From Aristolochia californica (taxonomy: Eukaryota > Streptophyta > Magnoliopsida > Piperales > Aristolochiaceae): DNA of 64,000 nucleotides. Of the stretch, positions 12,223 through 24,009 are shown one piece after another. Numbering within the stretch: the stretch's first letter is position 1; each line of letters opens with the position of its first letter. The stretch spans positions 23,777,220 through 23,841,219 of the forward strand of contig JARWKL010000015.1 in assembly GCA_029961685.1 (NCBI GenBank), written 5' to 3'. The notes below the pieces were generated by a model, which was not told where the DNA came from, made no database searches, and was given only the letters and a program-made list of their open reading frames with translations. The position numbers were made by a program, and so were the translations under genes.

Positions 12223-13587
12223 ATGAACTTCAAGGGTTCTCGCACTAGTTCAATAGATTTAGTAAACTGCAAGTTTCTGAGATTAATGGGTCCTCACATG
12301 AACTCAATCTTCCTCAGATGCTTTTGCCTGGTGTGTATCGTTTTAATCTTAAGAGCTCTTGTTCTGTATCCTCTTTCTAGTATTCTTACGTTCGAGGAAA
12401 AACGATTGGATTGGATTTATAGCTCTTCAATTTCGAATTCACAGCCCGAGATTAAAAAAGGTAAGTTCCTGGAGGTACCGCAGATTGTCTGGGGTTTAAA
12501 TAACCAAAAGATTGCATTGGCAAGGGCCTCTTTAACTGCCCGAATGCTTAAAAGGACGCTCTTAATGCCTAGCTTGAGTGCGTCTCTGTTTTATAAGGAG
12601 GTTGAACTCTTGGAGCCAATTGCATTTGACAAGATCTTCCAGTTTGATAGATTCAATGCTCTCTGTGAAGGCTTTGTTCAGCTGGGTCGTTATTCTGAGG
12701 TTTCCAACAAAACTGAGCCATTAGAGCTCCGGAAGGGGAGCGGTAGAAGGTGGACCGTGGAAAGAGACTTGGATCAATTAAAAGAGTTCAGTGAAACATC
12801 AATGACTGAATACGAGGTAATTCGGATTGTGGGGAAGAATCCTTTCCTTTGGCATGATCACTGGCCTGTTAAGGACTATGCAAAGATCTTTGAGTGTTTG
12901 GCTCTAGTCGATGAGATATCCAATGAAGCAACAAGAGTTGTTTCCAAGATTCAAGAAATAGGCAGTGAAGTGAAAAGCAAATCCCAAACCCAGGAACGGA
13001 GTATTGATTCCATGAACTCTTTTCACATGCAGACGCCTTATGTAGCTGTTCACATGAGGATAGAGAAGGATTGGATGATTCACTGTAAAAAACTTGAGCA
13101 GAGGTCTAACATTAGCCAAATCTGTAGCAGTAAAAAGGAGATCATGGACAGGGTAGCTCACATTTCAGGCCTGCAAAAACCTATTATTGTCTATCTTGCA
13201 GTTGCTGATAGCCTTTTGGAGGATGAATCCGTGTTGAATGGCTGGGATGAGGGTTTGCTTCCTTATGAAAAGACGAGACTAGGAGTTTGGGATGTATATA
13301 ACAGGTACCCTTATCTTATTAAATCTGCCATAGATTATGAAGTGTGTTTGAGAGCTGATATTTTTGTTGGTAACAGTTTCTCAACTTTTTCTAGCCTTAT
13401 AGTACTTGAAAGAACTCAGAAGTTGATGAGATCAGGTGTAAAAAATTCATGTGGGATAGAAGTGAGGTGGGGTTCTTATGCATACAATATTTTGGGAAAG
13501 TCTGGAGGTCCTCAGAGATGGAGTACAGATATGTCTGCTTCTAACCTTCAAGCAATCAGTTATGGGACTAATAACATCTCATGCTGA
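12223..13587 (+). CDS. OFUT23: O-fucosyltransferase family protein (OFUT23-like)
   Basis: Single-exon gene of 454 residues for a predicted type II Golgi glycosyltransferase. A short basic N-terminus precedes a hydrophobic anchor at about residues 30-53 (FLRCFCLVCIVLILRALVL), followed by a lumenal stem. The domain begins near residue 85 (PQIVWGLNNQKIALARASLTAR), matching the start of the plant O-FucT (GT106/DUF246-like) fold. HMRIEKDW at about residue 277 matches the conserved HxRxEKD signature that binds GDP-fucose. DIFVGNSFSTFS near residue 380 matches the conserved late motif, usually seen as FVGNNFSSFS. By overall form it is closest to the Arabidopsis O-FucT 23 group, whose acceptor is not established. 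An alternative start at Met22 or Met26 would still keep the anchor. Confidence 0.85.
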   Translation: MNFKGSRTSSIDLVNCKFLRLMGPHMNSIFLRCFCLVCIVLILRALVLYPLSSILTFEEKRLDWIYSSSISNSQPEIKKGKFLEVPQIVWGLNNQKIALARASLTARMLKRTLLMPSLSASLFYKEVELLEPIAFDKIFQFDRFNALCEGFVQLGRYSEVSNKTEPLELRKGSGRRWTVERDLDQLKEFSETSMTEYEVIRIVGKNPFLWHDHWPVKDYAKIFECLALVDEISNEATRVVSKIQEIGSEVKSKSQTQERSIDSMNSFHMQTPYVAVHMRIEKDWMIHCKKLEQRSNISQICSSKKEIMDRVAHISGLQKPIIVYLAVADSLLEDESVLNGWDEGLLPYEKTRLGVWDVYNRYPYLIKSAIDYEVCLRADIFVGNSFSTFSSLIVLERTQKLMRSGVKNSCGIEVRWGSYAYNILGKSGGPQRWSTDMSASNLQAISYGTNNISC

Positions 13588-15198
13588 ATGTTTTTTGCTG
13601 TACTTTCTCTTGGATGGTTTTGTTCAAGTGTTGTTGTGAAGGAGGGTCTTCACTCTTCAGGATTCTCCTCTCTCATTAGAATGTCCAGTGAAAAAGATGC
13701 TCTCAAATTCGAGATAAACCCATGTAAGCTCTTCAGATTTAGCTTGGGGGGATAGATTTTCCAGCAAGCTCCAGCTCCTGGGAATAACAACAGAGACCTG
13801 TCAGCTCCTTATTGCCACAAATGCAAATGCCTGTGTACAAAATTTTGTAATCTTTTGTAATCATATTTCATGCAGAAAAACCTGCTGATGCAGATTCAAA
13901 GACCTCCCTCTCCTTCTGCGGCCAGCTCTGTTAAATTCCCAACTGGTTAGAACTAAGCAGGGACTTCCTACAGGGCACGCAACGCACTCTCATCTTCACT
14001 GGGTACTGTTACACTGTATCGGAGTTTATTAATGCTTCTCAATCACCTGGTTCCACCTAACACTCAAAATGACAATTGAAAATCATCGTTCTTTGACAGG
14101 AAGAACTGGTAGCAATCGTGGATGTGAGATGTGTCTTTGTTTTGGTCATATCATAAAAAGGAGCCGCCCATGAAATATGCACATGAATCCAACTCCATGA
14201 GCTGTTTCCTGCTCATGTTGTTCTCTGTCTTGGGTCCCCCTCTCACATGGTTCCAATAACTTTATTAGTTGGTGGCATTAGTATAATCAGTTTTTTATGT
14301 TTAAAGAAAGACGGAGAAACAGAGCTGTCATCTGGTCATATGGGTCATAATGGTTTTTTTTCTTTTCTTTCCTTTTTTCAATTTGGGTGCAGCTCAAAAT
14401 CTCTGAAGTCATGATTTTGTTTAATTCTTGTTTCTGGGTCCGATTTGCAGCGACTTTGCTGCATTTAAGTGACACATGGTGGAGGCGATTCACTTTAATA
14501 AAGAATTGAAAGGTGGGAAAAAATGATATGAACTCTTTGATTGTTTCAGTTGTGTCGTTTTTCTTTCCGGAGCTCGCTCTTGTTTTCTGTAATCTTTTTC
14601 ACGCTTACTCCCACTCAAGTCCTGTTAGTGCGCAGGGAAATTGATGATAGACATCAAATTTTCTATAGAAATTGTCTTTTAAAACGTTAGTGTACAGGGA
14701 AAGTAACTAACGATGGAAAGTAAGAAGTGAAATTTCATGATTCAACATAAGATTTCATTTTCCGTCCTCACAGCGTGTCAAACCCTCTTGCTCGTCTCTT
14801 TGCTCTTCGCTGCGCTCTCTTCCCCTTTTTCATGTTCTTTTGTACCACATTATAGCTTCTTTTTGTACTTACGAAAATGTTTCTGATTTGGTGGTTTTCA
14901 GAAATTTAATCTTTTTTTCTTTTTCTTCTACTAGTTGCAACGATAAAAACAAAAACAAATTGTTAAAATGGGAAACAGATGTGAAAAACAGAGGATTCTT
15001 TTAAGAAAAGAAGATCCTCTGGTTATCGGTCATTCACTACGGATAATTTGTAGTAGAGACTCTCTACATGTCAGGGAGATGAACCTTCATGCCCCTTTTT
15101 TACTGTAATGGGAGAAAGAGAAGAAGAAAAAAACACAGAGAGAAACCTCAGAGACGAACTTATTTATGCTGTTAATATTGAACATTAACAGTAGACTT
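13588..15198. other. 3' untranslated and intergenic DNA between two genes
   Basis: The first few hundred bases after the stop are probably the 3' UTR. The rest lies tail to tail between two convergent genes. No other coding or repeat signature was recognised. Confidence 0.5.
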
Positions 15199-18043
15199 TC
15201 AATTATGGACATAATCTTCAAAATAGTTGTCACTAATCACAGAGACGAACCTCTCAAGCCAAGGTAGCTGATGGAGATCCTTTATGGTATCACTGTAAGA
15301 ATCTGAACATCGGGGTGGAGATTGACATGTATGGTGATCACTGAGGCTGAATCCTCCTGCAAGAAACCTCTGGATCAAAGCTAACTGTGATCTCTCTTGA
15401 TCAGAATACCCATCTGTAATATCTGGCAGAGAATCAAATGAGTCCCAGGTCCATGGTTCTATTTCTTGGTGCTGTGTTGTCTGGCTGCCTAAACTCTCGA
15501 AGTTCAAGTCATCCCAAAAGGCACATTGGCAGGTACATTGTCCATCCCTGTATTCGGCTCCGCATGAGTAGCAAAACTCGTGGCCGCACCTGTCAGATTA
15601 CAACAAGTGCTTTTTCACGACGATTCTTATAATTTTCACCACTTAATTCTATCCCTTCTAACTCTATTAAAGGATCTAAAAATTCATTGCGAGGGATTTG
15701 AGGAGTATCATAAATTCTACTGAGGTACAGGAGGGTGACTGTACAAAACCAGATTGACATCTTAACCCACATAACGTAGGATAATTGTAATCTAAAATCA
15801 GCTGACCAAAAGCTCAATTTACTGGACATGAAGATGGTTTGAGGATGCATAGATAAACAACTCATAGGGCCTCACACGGATGCAACACAGGAGATCTGAT
15901 CAAAGGCCAATTGTTAAGTGTGACTTCAGCCCTTTGTTATAAATGCAAGTGGTTGAGAATCAGGAGGGCTCCACATGCACATGGATGCTATCGCTATTTA
16001 CAAACTAAGAAAAACAGTAATAAAATTACCATCCCAGTAAAGATTTGATCATACCAGCAGGTAATGTGGTAGCAACCTTGTGCCAGCTCAATCATCCTCC
16101 TGCATTCCTGGCACCTCTTCCACCTCTGATTCTGAGCCAGCCGTTGCAGAGTGATGTTGCCGGCATCCCTGTCCTCGATCGGCAGGCTTTGGTACTCTTC
16201 ACAAGTCATTGATGAATGCCATGGCACACCACAATTTGCGCAGATAAATCTTTGACAATCTGGACATTCGATACAGCTTGTCTCACTCTGGCTTGATGAG
16301 CTGGCCCTAGTAGATAAACACTGTTGGGGATTAAGCAACACAGAACAGCTTGTATACGGGCAGTAAATATTTGCTTCCGCCAGGAATCTTTCCATTTTCT
16401 CTGATGAGGATACGGGAAGGAATGATTTGTACTCACTGGCAGATATGTAATATGTACATCTCAATTGAGGGCATCTTATAGGGGCCACAGCGGTTACAAC
16501 CTTTTTGTCCATGTAAGTCATTAGGCAGTGAGAACAAAATTTATGAGAACAACTTAGGGTCACCATTTGGGATGGTAATTTCTCCTCGCAACACATTGGG
16601 CAATCTTCAAAAGACCCAAAATGTGTAATTGCTTCACGAGCCAATTGAAGAGGCTTCTCTAATTGGCTACTGGGAACAAATTTCAGAGCAAAGACTTCAA
16701 GTTTACTGGCATGTTCGAGGATCCTTTCACTTAGAGCTGTTAGCAGCTGATTGTCAAGCCTTTCACCTCGGGTAACCTGGCATGGATGGTAATTACTTTT
16801 AATATCAGCGTTTGCTTCGACCATAAAATTCCTAAATTGCAACTGTATCTACCACAAAAAAACTCATAGTGACGTGTTCATCCAATTAACACACAAATGG
16901 AAGAACAATAAGGATCTATTGATCACATTGATGTAAAAAACCAAAACATGGAAAGACTGGAACCCAGCAAATTAAATGTCTTAACTGTGCCATAAAGGGG
17001 AAGAAAATTCACTATTTGGACATTCAGAATGGAAAAAAATTATTCACCCAAGCAGTTGCTCTCTTTTTGAAGAATATGAACAATATGCCATTCCCACTCA
17101 ACTATCCTTACCATTGCCATTAAATGTGTATCTAAATAGTCTTTCATTATCCAGATTTCACCCATACAGCAACTAGACTATATCCATACATTCTCCCGCA
17201 TTGATCACTTTCTGTGCAGACACTCATCTGAACTCACTAAACCATCATCGTCTCCTTAATGCATGGGTTTAATGAGATCAATGAGGTGCATCCCTTTAGC
17301 TCTTTTGCCGTAAAGTAACTATATCAAATGAGAGCATGCACACTGATTCTGTGATGTTTGCCGCACTAGAACTGATGCCAGGTCACTAATAAAGAAGTAG
17401 TCAGGTGTATTATCCCTTTTCGTTGGCAACAGATTCTAGTGTAGACGATTCCACAAGGACAGTGGAAAACCTAAACCTAATATACTCACCAAGAAAAACA
17501 TGGCTCATTTGTGAAACCGAAAAACTATTCATCTATAAATTAACTTAGCATTCGATAAAAACATTGCTTGAACAGACACATAATTACAGACATCTGTACC
17601 ATTCACAGTTGGGAAAAGGGGAATGCACTTGCCTGATCATAAACTACTTCAGAATCTGTGAATGCAAAAACCCGGTGAGCATTACTCTTGAGAGCCTCTA
17701 GCAGACCATCCATCAAAGCCAAAAGCTCCGCCACTACTTCCTCAACATAGAAATCGAGTTTCTTCTGCACTTGGAGAACAGGAACTTTTGGCGACCTTTC
17801 CATAACAACCCCAATTCCTGAAACACGTGAACTCAGATCAGTGGTTGGTGAGATTGAGACTCCTTTAAAGAACATCTTCAATGTTGATTCATCATCCTCC
17901 TCCTCAGCAACATTAGCACCCATATCTGATGACTCTTCTGACTCACGCCATTCGTCTTCCTCGGTGATACAGCTCCGGAATTCTTCCTCATCGTCATCAA
18001 AATCCATCGAAAACCCATCATAAGGGCCACCCACCTCCACCAT
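15199..18043 (-). CDS. RBR-type (RING-IBR-RING) E3 ubiquitin ligase with an RNase H-like N-terminal part
   Basis: E3 ligase that takes ubiquitin onto its own RING2 cysteine before passing it to substrate. Three exons (18043-17633, 16848-16055, 15589-15199) give 531 residues. A preceding in-frame GTG was not used; the ATG at 18043 fits. Residues 1-90 are acidic and Ser-rich. About 105-141 (LLALMDGLLEAL..FTDSEVVYDQ) resembles the end of an RNase H-like RVT_3 domain found in many plant RBR proteins. RING1 starts at Cys220 (CPMC..CSHKFCSHC), IBR spans about 300-352 (YCPYTSC..CPDC..CANC), and RING2 runs from Cys383. The likely catalytic residue is Cys396 in QGCYHITC, with CGHEFCYSC completing the domain across the last intron. 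Intron 1 has a GC donor. The family includes Arabidopsis RSL1-like proteins; the exact orthologue is not clear. Confidence 0.9.
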
Positions 18044-20339
18044 TTTCACTCCCGCTACTCAGAAAAGATACGACAGCCCCGTAAATCCTAAATCTAAAAC
18101 CGACAGCTAATAAACTGTAAATTGTTTATAACTCTTTTTTCAAAGCAACCCACTAAAAGAAATCCGCCTTCTGCTATAAGCCTCTTTCCGCAACCGGAAC
18201 CATCAAGATCTACAACAAAATCTGAACGTCATAAATGCATAGAATTACCCACCAAAGGAAGAGACATTCCGATAGCATTTCCCCGAACAAAAACCGCGTT
18301 GGGACCCATCTGTCTCGCTTTGAGCAAAAATTTCTCCAAGAAAATGAATTTCTGGAAGCTGCACGCGATCATACGACATCATAGACAAAAAGGAACTTTT
18401 CAACGCTGGCTTTCCGATCAAAATCAAGGAAAAATATCTATTAACAGCTCTTACATCCAAAACTAACACAAATATGAGGGACCCAAACCCAAATAGCCTG
18501 AACTTGTAAGATTTCTTTACACAAATAAAATTGGATCTTTCAGCTTCTCCTTCACATAAAACCCACGAAAACTTCACTTCCCGTACCTAAATTTCCAGAT
18601 ATCTGAACCACCTTCCACCACCCAAATCAAAACAACGTCGTCAGAAAAGGACATAAAAAAACTTAGTACGTTCCCTCAATAGAATAGCACGGAAAATCAA
18701 TTCGAAAACCTTTGCCGCTCGGCAGATGGGAATGTTTCCTTCTTCAGCCTTCCCTGATTCTGGAAGTTGTAAAACACTATAAAAAAAAAAAAAAAAACTT
18801 CATCCTCTAGGTATCTAGCTTTTTATCAGCAACTTCAGAGATGAAAAGGGGTAGTTACTGTTGCTGAAAATGGAGTACGGAGAAAGGAAGAGCCCGCTGG
18901 AATTCCTCACCATATTCCATGTCACAGGGCATAGAATATTTCTCCTTGACTCTTTCGCAGGACTGATATCTAGTTTATCATTAAGCATGCTGTTAAAGTG
19001 AGAAGCGAGTGAGAAGTTTTTTCCTAATTACTTGTCTAAAACCACTATTTTCTTAATCAAGCCGTTTTAGTTATTATAAAAAAATAACATAAATCAATTT
19101 TTATTTAAATTTAGTTATTATCTTATGCATTTATATTTTATGTTTATTTTAGGTTTTTATTTTTATTATTTTTAACAAAAAATAAAATAAATCGAGATTA
19201 AAATAAAAAAATAGAGAAAATCAACCTAAAAAAAAACTTATTCTCAATTAAACTAAACTTTCTCTTCTTAGATGCTTCTCATGGTACCCGCATCTTCCAC
19301 TAAGACAATCACTTGGTTTATCACATGGACAGGGAATTAAATAATTGCTTCAAGGTCACGACTTTATGACACAACCCTCGAAATCCATCAAGTGAAGATT
19401 GAGAGCACCGAAACCTAAGACATCTAGTCTCCAAAGTGCAAGTGTCAGAAAAATGAGACTCATGAAAGAGAGCCATTTGGCTTCTTATTTTAAGATAGAA
19501 TGGGACATTATGGATGAGACCCATGGTGAGGGCTCCATTTAGGTGTTATGAAAGAGGATAAGGATATGTGACTTTGGCACCCCAAATTTCAAGAAAGCTA
19601 ACCACATGGGTCTACATTAGAAAATTCAAGCTTAATATGACTTTTTACACCAATGAAGGCTTAAAGAATTGGATTATGAGAAGGCAAATTGAGAGATGAT
19701 CATGATTGAGTAGTGTCTTGCTAGAGTTACCCTTTTCAATTTATAAACTATTATTATATATGGTTGATCATGTTGCTCATATTTTAGACGGCCAATAGAA
19801 AACTATTATTTGCTAAGGAAGCACATACTTGATTGTGCAAACTTGCAATTGTTTGTAGTTCATCCACATTCCTTTCTACTCATTCATCTGTTTTTCCTCT
19901 TATTATGAAGTATTCATATTAAGTTGGTTGTTAATTTTTCAAGTTTCACATGATGATGATGAAAGGGTAGATGAGACATTCATAAAGTTTTGAACTTGCT
20001 GTGAAGATGAAAATTTTGAACTTATTTTGAAGATAAATGCTTATACTTCCTTTCATCCTTCATAAAATTGAAAAGGTGCAGATGCTGACTCAAAGTCATC
20101 CTCCTGCTGATTGTGTATAGTTTTTTGTTATTTTTTTTATATTTATAAATTTTCATATAACTTGAAAAATATTTGGAACTTTATTGTTTAAAATTCTCTT
20201 GTTATATACATTTAATTTTATAATTCAATTATTTTTTATACTTATATTTTATTTGTATTAAATAGGGAAATATCAATTTTTATGCTTTCCCAACGAAATT
20301 CAAATTTTGGCTTGAAAATCTACAAATAATATAAAATTT
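18044..20339. other. Upstream region of the RBR gene and unassigned intergenic DNA
   Basis: 18044-18980 probably holds the minus-strand leader and promoter of the RBR gene; a poly-A tract lies at 18780-18797. 19000-20339 is AT-rich with no gene or family that I recognise. Confidence 0.4.
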
Positions 20340-20715
20340 GATAAAATACTCTCTGCTGGTGAATTTATAAAATCATTGGCAAAGGGAGTACTCTATGACA
20401 ACCTATTTGATTAGCAAAGATGACATTTTTTCCCAAAAAATTTTCAACTTCATTGGCAAACATGACACTTTCTCGTAGCAAATTTATATATTTTATGGTA
20501 GAGGTTTAAATTCTCTAGTTGCGAATTTATAGATTCATTAGAAAAGATTTTAATTTTTGGTAACGAATTTACAATTTCGCTGACAGAAGTTCTACTAGCA
20601 AAAATGCACAAGCAAATTCTGCCAACGATTTTTTCACGGGAAGTATTTTTTTCCAACGAAGTTTAGACTTCTGCCAAAAAAAAATTCTTTGGCAAAAGTC
20701 CATTTTCTTATAGTG
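20340..20715. mobile_element. Terminal segment of a CACTA (En/Spm) transposon
   Basis: Ends TTTTCTTATAGTG at 20703-20715, whose complement is the CACTATAAGAAAA terminus of plant CACTA elements. The 370 bp before it carries at least four degenerate copies of a unit like GCGAATTTATAAATTC with interleaved TTGGCAAA motifs, typical of subterminal transposase-binding arrays. The opposite terminus was not found, so the element is truncated or decayed. Confidence 0.6.
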
Positions 20716-20814
20716 TCTTTGGTTGAGTTTTGTGGTTTCGTTCTCCCATACAACCAAGGCTTCATCCATGGCCTCCATGGAGTTGCCAAGTCCTTATCTT
20801 TGTTAGTTAGCTTT

Positions 20815-21250
20815 TTGTTGAATTTATGAAAAATATAAATACTTTATTGACTTTTATAATCAAAGTACATGAACCTCTATTTATAATATAGGAAGGTAGT
20901 AGAGTCTAATTACAATAAAACTATATTTGTCCCAATTACATCCAAACTCTAACACTTAAAGATAAATCCTAGCATAATTAAATAACTCAATATAAATAGA
21001 AGATAACATAACTCAAACTAGAACTCTTCTATGAGGACGTGACCATAAGATAAAGATGTTAGCTCGTGGCTATCTTTGTGGTCCCACTTGATCTTCTAAC
21101 CAGCTATGACTATCTTTGTGGGTCATTCTTGATCTTCCAACCACTTTGTGGTTATCTTTGTGAGTCCTACTTGATCTTCTAACTTATGTGATAAGGATGC
21201 CAACTCGTGGTAATCATGGTGGGTCCTACTTTTTATGGGCGTAGGCCCAT
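20815..21250 (-). repeat. Probable LTR remnant with degenerate 40-bp tandem units
   Basis: Between about 21069 and 21232 a unit of roughly 40 bp (core CTATCTTTGTGGGTCC, then ACTTGATCTTCTAAC) is repeated about four times with changes. On the minus strand the part at 20820-20900 has AATAAA-like sequence and ends in TTCAACA, as an LTR would. No primer-binding site or coding region adjoins it, so solo-LTR status is an inference. Confidence 0.35.
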
Positions 21251-21683
21251 CTTACAATACTCTTAGATATGTGGGTCTTCCTTGGTCGTGTGGACTTGGG
21301 CTCGAAGCCACCCCTAGCTGCCAACAACAAGAGTGATGACAATAGAGGCAAAGAGGGGAGAAAATTTTCGTTTAATAAATGGGTCATATTTGAGTCAACC
21401 AGTTTTACAATAGGTTTAAGTTGATTGATCCGAACATAACCTGTTGCCACCCTTAATTACAAGGCGTTCCAATAAAAAGTATTCAAAAGTATCACAAAAA
21501 ATCGATTAAACTCGAAAGGTACATGTCAAAATCAAGGTAATGTAATTCTTTCATTCTTGGTTTAAATTTGAACATGTCTTCGAACTCAAATTGGCGGAAT
21601 TGGAATAAATTTTGTTGGAAGATATGATGTAATTTGAGTATCATTGATGTAATTGATTTATTTTTTTTGTCTCTTCTTCACCT

Positions 21684-23183
21684 TTACTAGGGTGAAAGAC
21701 ATAATTTTAATATTATACTTTTATCAGTTATAATTAGAGCTTAAGGGAGGGTTTGGAACAAGTCCATTACCCTATTTTCCTTCCCTTTTCTCCAATTTCG
21801 TCACTCTTCCTCTTTTCCTCCTAAAACATTCTTACCACAACTCTTTTTCTTTTTCTCACCCCTTAATACTCTTCTACTGTGATTATACACCATGGAACCC
21901 TAAGTTTCAACATGGTGTCAGAGCAGGCCAAGATCTGATATGTAAACTGAGAAAAATATGGAGAAGAAAGGGAGGAAGAAGAAGAAAAGAAAAAGAAAAA
22001 AGAGAAGTTTCTCATTTTTTCTTAAGTCTTATTTCCCAGTTCATGTTTTTCATTTTTTAACTCTCTTACCATATGTTTCAAAGAGAAAATTATATACCAT
22101 TGGAAAGATATTTGAGTCTAGTTTTCAAATAAAAATAATTATTGAAAATATATTTTTCTAGCAAGATAAATCGACATCTAAACCAGCAAAGGTCAAGCAG
22201 CAAAAAAGTTTCGTGCAGAAGTAGAACACTTCAACTTTTGAGCTGTTATGCCATCAAGAACAAAACTTTATATGTAAAATTATATATCAAAAAAATATTT
22301 GTAAGACTATTTTCTTACCTATTAAACTAATTCTCAATCTGAGTTTTTTAGAAGGAGATATTGATAGCGAAAGAGTCAATTGTCATGCTGGCAAAAGAAG
22401 ATAGAGTATTTAGTTTGGCTAGATTATAGAGTCCGAAATCTATCAGATTATTTATCTCAAAAGAAGTATATTTTATAAAGAGAAGTTATACTTCGATGAA
22501 ATGTATTTAAGTCTAGTTTCAGAAGGATAAAATTTCATGTTAATCTGGTTTACATTTAAGGAGATATTTACATTCATGTTAGTCTAGTTATACTTGTTGG
22601 TATCTTGTCGCATGCGAAGATCCGAATTTAAGCCGAATTTTTTACTTCACTTTTTGAGTTGTTATTATTGATCAACAATATCAGGAAAATGTCTCATAAT
22701 CTACCCTTGAAAAGTTTCTATTTGTTAACTAAAAATATCTTAAAAGAATCTTTAGAAATCATCTAATTTTCAGAAACTTTCCTTGATTTATTTGTGAGAA
22801 GAAGTGTTCTTATTCTAAATTATGGCAACTTCCAAAAAAAAGTAATTACTTGATTTAATGATGCAAATTAATGAAGTATTTATATAATGAGATTTTGATC
22901 TAGGAGGGTCTGGAGAGCATAATTATAATAATAGGGTGGATGGCATAATCATCTACTAGGGTGAAGGACATAATTGCAACATTGTACTTTTATCAGTTAT
23001 AAATAGAGTTTAATGGGGAGGGTTTGGAACAAGTCCGTTACCCCATTTTCCTCCTTTTTTCTCCATATTTATCGCTCTTCCTCCTATCCTCCTAAAACCT
23101 TCTCTCCATAACTTTTCATCTTCTTTTCACTCTTTAATCCTCTTCTATTATGATTATATATCATGGAATCCTAAGTTTCAACA
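21684..23183 (+). mobile_element. Non-autonomous LTR retroelement with truncated 5' LTR
   Basis: A 229-bp block ending at 21912 (AAGTTTCAACA) recurs at about 22955-23183 with roughly 80 percent identity by eye. The first copy is followed at once by TGGTGTCAGAGC (21913-21924), a one-base variant of the initiator-Met primer-binding site. Before the second LTR lies a purine tract (AGAAGGAGAT, 22350-22359), and the LTR appears to start at TGATAGCG (22362), giving 822 bp. The 5' LTR keeps only its last 229 bp. The interior is about 450 bp and has no gag or pol similarity. A TATA-like element and C/T-rich leader lie within the repeated part. Confidence 0.65.
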
Positions 23184-24009
23184 AATTTTCAGGGTGTCAT
23201 TCTAATTTTTGATACCGAAACCATGTTTTTTGGAGTTCAAAATTGAAATAAACTTTGTTCCTGATTTGAAAAATAATACGGTAAAGTTTTCATTTATTTA
23301 GCGTGTGAGAAATATTAGAAACACTAAATTAGCTAAATAATATAATACCTTGACTTTGTATACTAATCAATTGAGTCGTTCATAAAAATATTATCCTTTT
23401 AACTCCTCCGAATCACCCTTCTGTTTAGGTGATATTTTTTTTTAAAAATTGTATATAAATACTCTCAAAATTAATACAAAATCGTGGTTCAGTTCAGTCT
23501 CTCTCATAGCATACCCATTTCTAATATAAAACCATTTGGCATCCGGTGTTTTCTCCGTAATTTACTAGAAAAATGTGCAGCACTCAAAAGAAAATATAAA
23601 GCGTCTAAAACTAGACAATTTTTGCTAGAGGTTTTCTTTGAAAGGATAAATTTCATTCTGACCTAAACATGCACACGCAGGTCACAAAGATCGTCTGGTA
23701 AGGACTTTTCAAAACCTGACCAGGCATTCTTTCTCTCCGTGAATGAACAAGAATGCCACATTTTCCACATATTTAACGTCGGAGGTGAGATATGATTAAG
23801 ACACTACACCAGTTTCTATGAGGCCACGGCCACTTTGACTTTCCTATAGATGATTGAATATTTATTTGCACACAGTTTAAACCCTGATACTTATTTGAAA
23901 TAAACCCTTTTAATTCCTTTCATTCATACACAAGGCTCATCGATTTATATGAAACTGTACCCCATAGTTTATGATTTTAGATTTGATTGGGAAGCTTGGG
24001 TGTAACCTT
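23184..24009. other. Intergenic DNA downstream of the ZIP gene
   Basis: AT-rich. The last 100-200 bp before 24009 are probably the 3' UTR of the minus-strand ZIP gene. Nothing else recognised. Confidence 0.4.

Noticed and set aside
17841..18577. Open frames opposite to and upstream of the RBR exon 1, including a Ser-rich plus-strand frame
   Set aside because: Complement of the acidic coding sequence (GAT/GAA read as ATC/TTC) and untranslated leader; no independent support.
21958..22161. Lys/Arg-rich open frame in the LTR element interior
   Set aside because: Product of an AAG/AAA-rich tract; no retroelement protein similarity.
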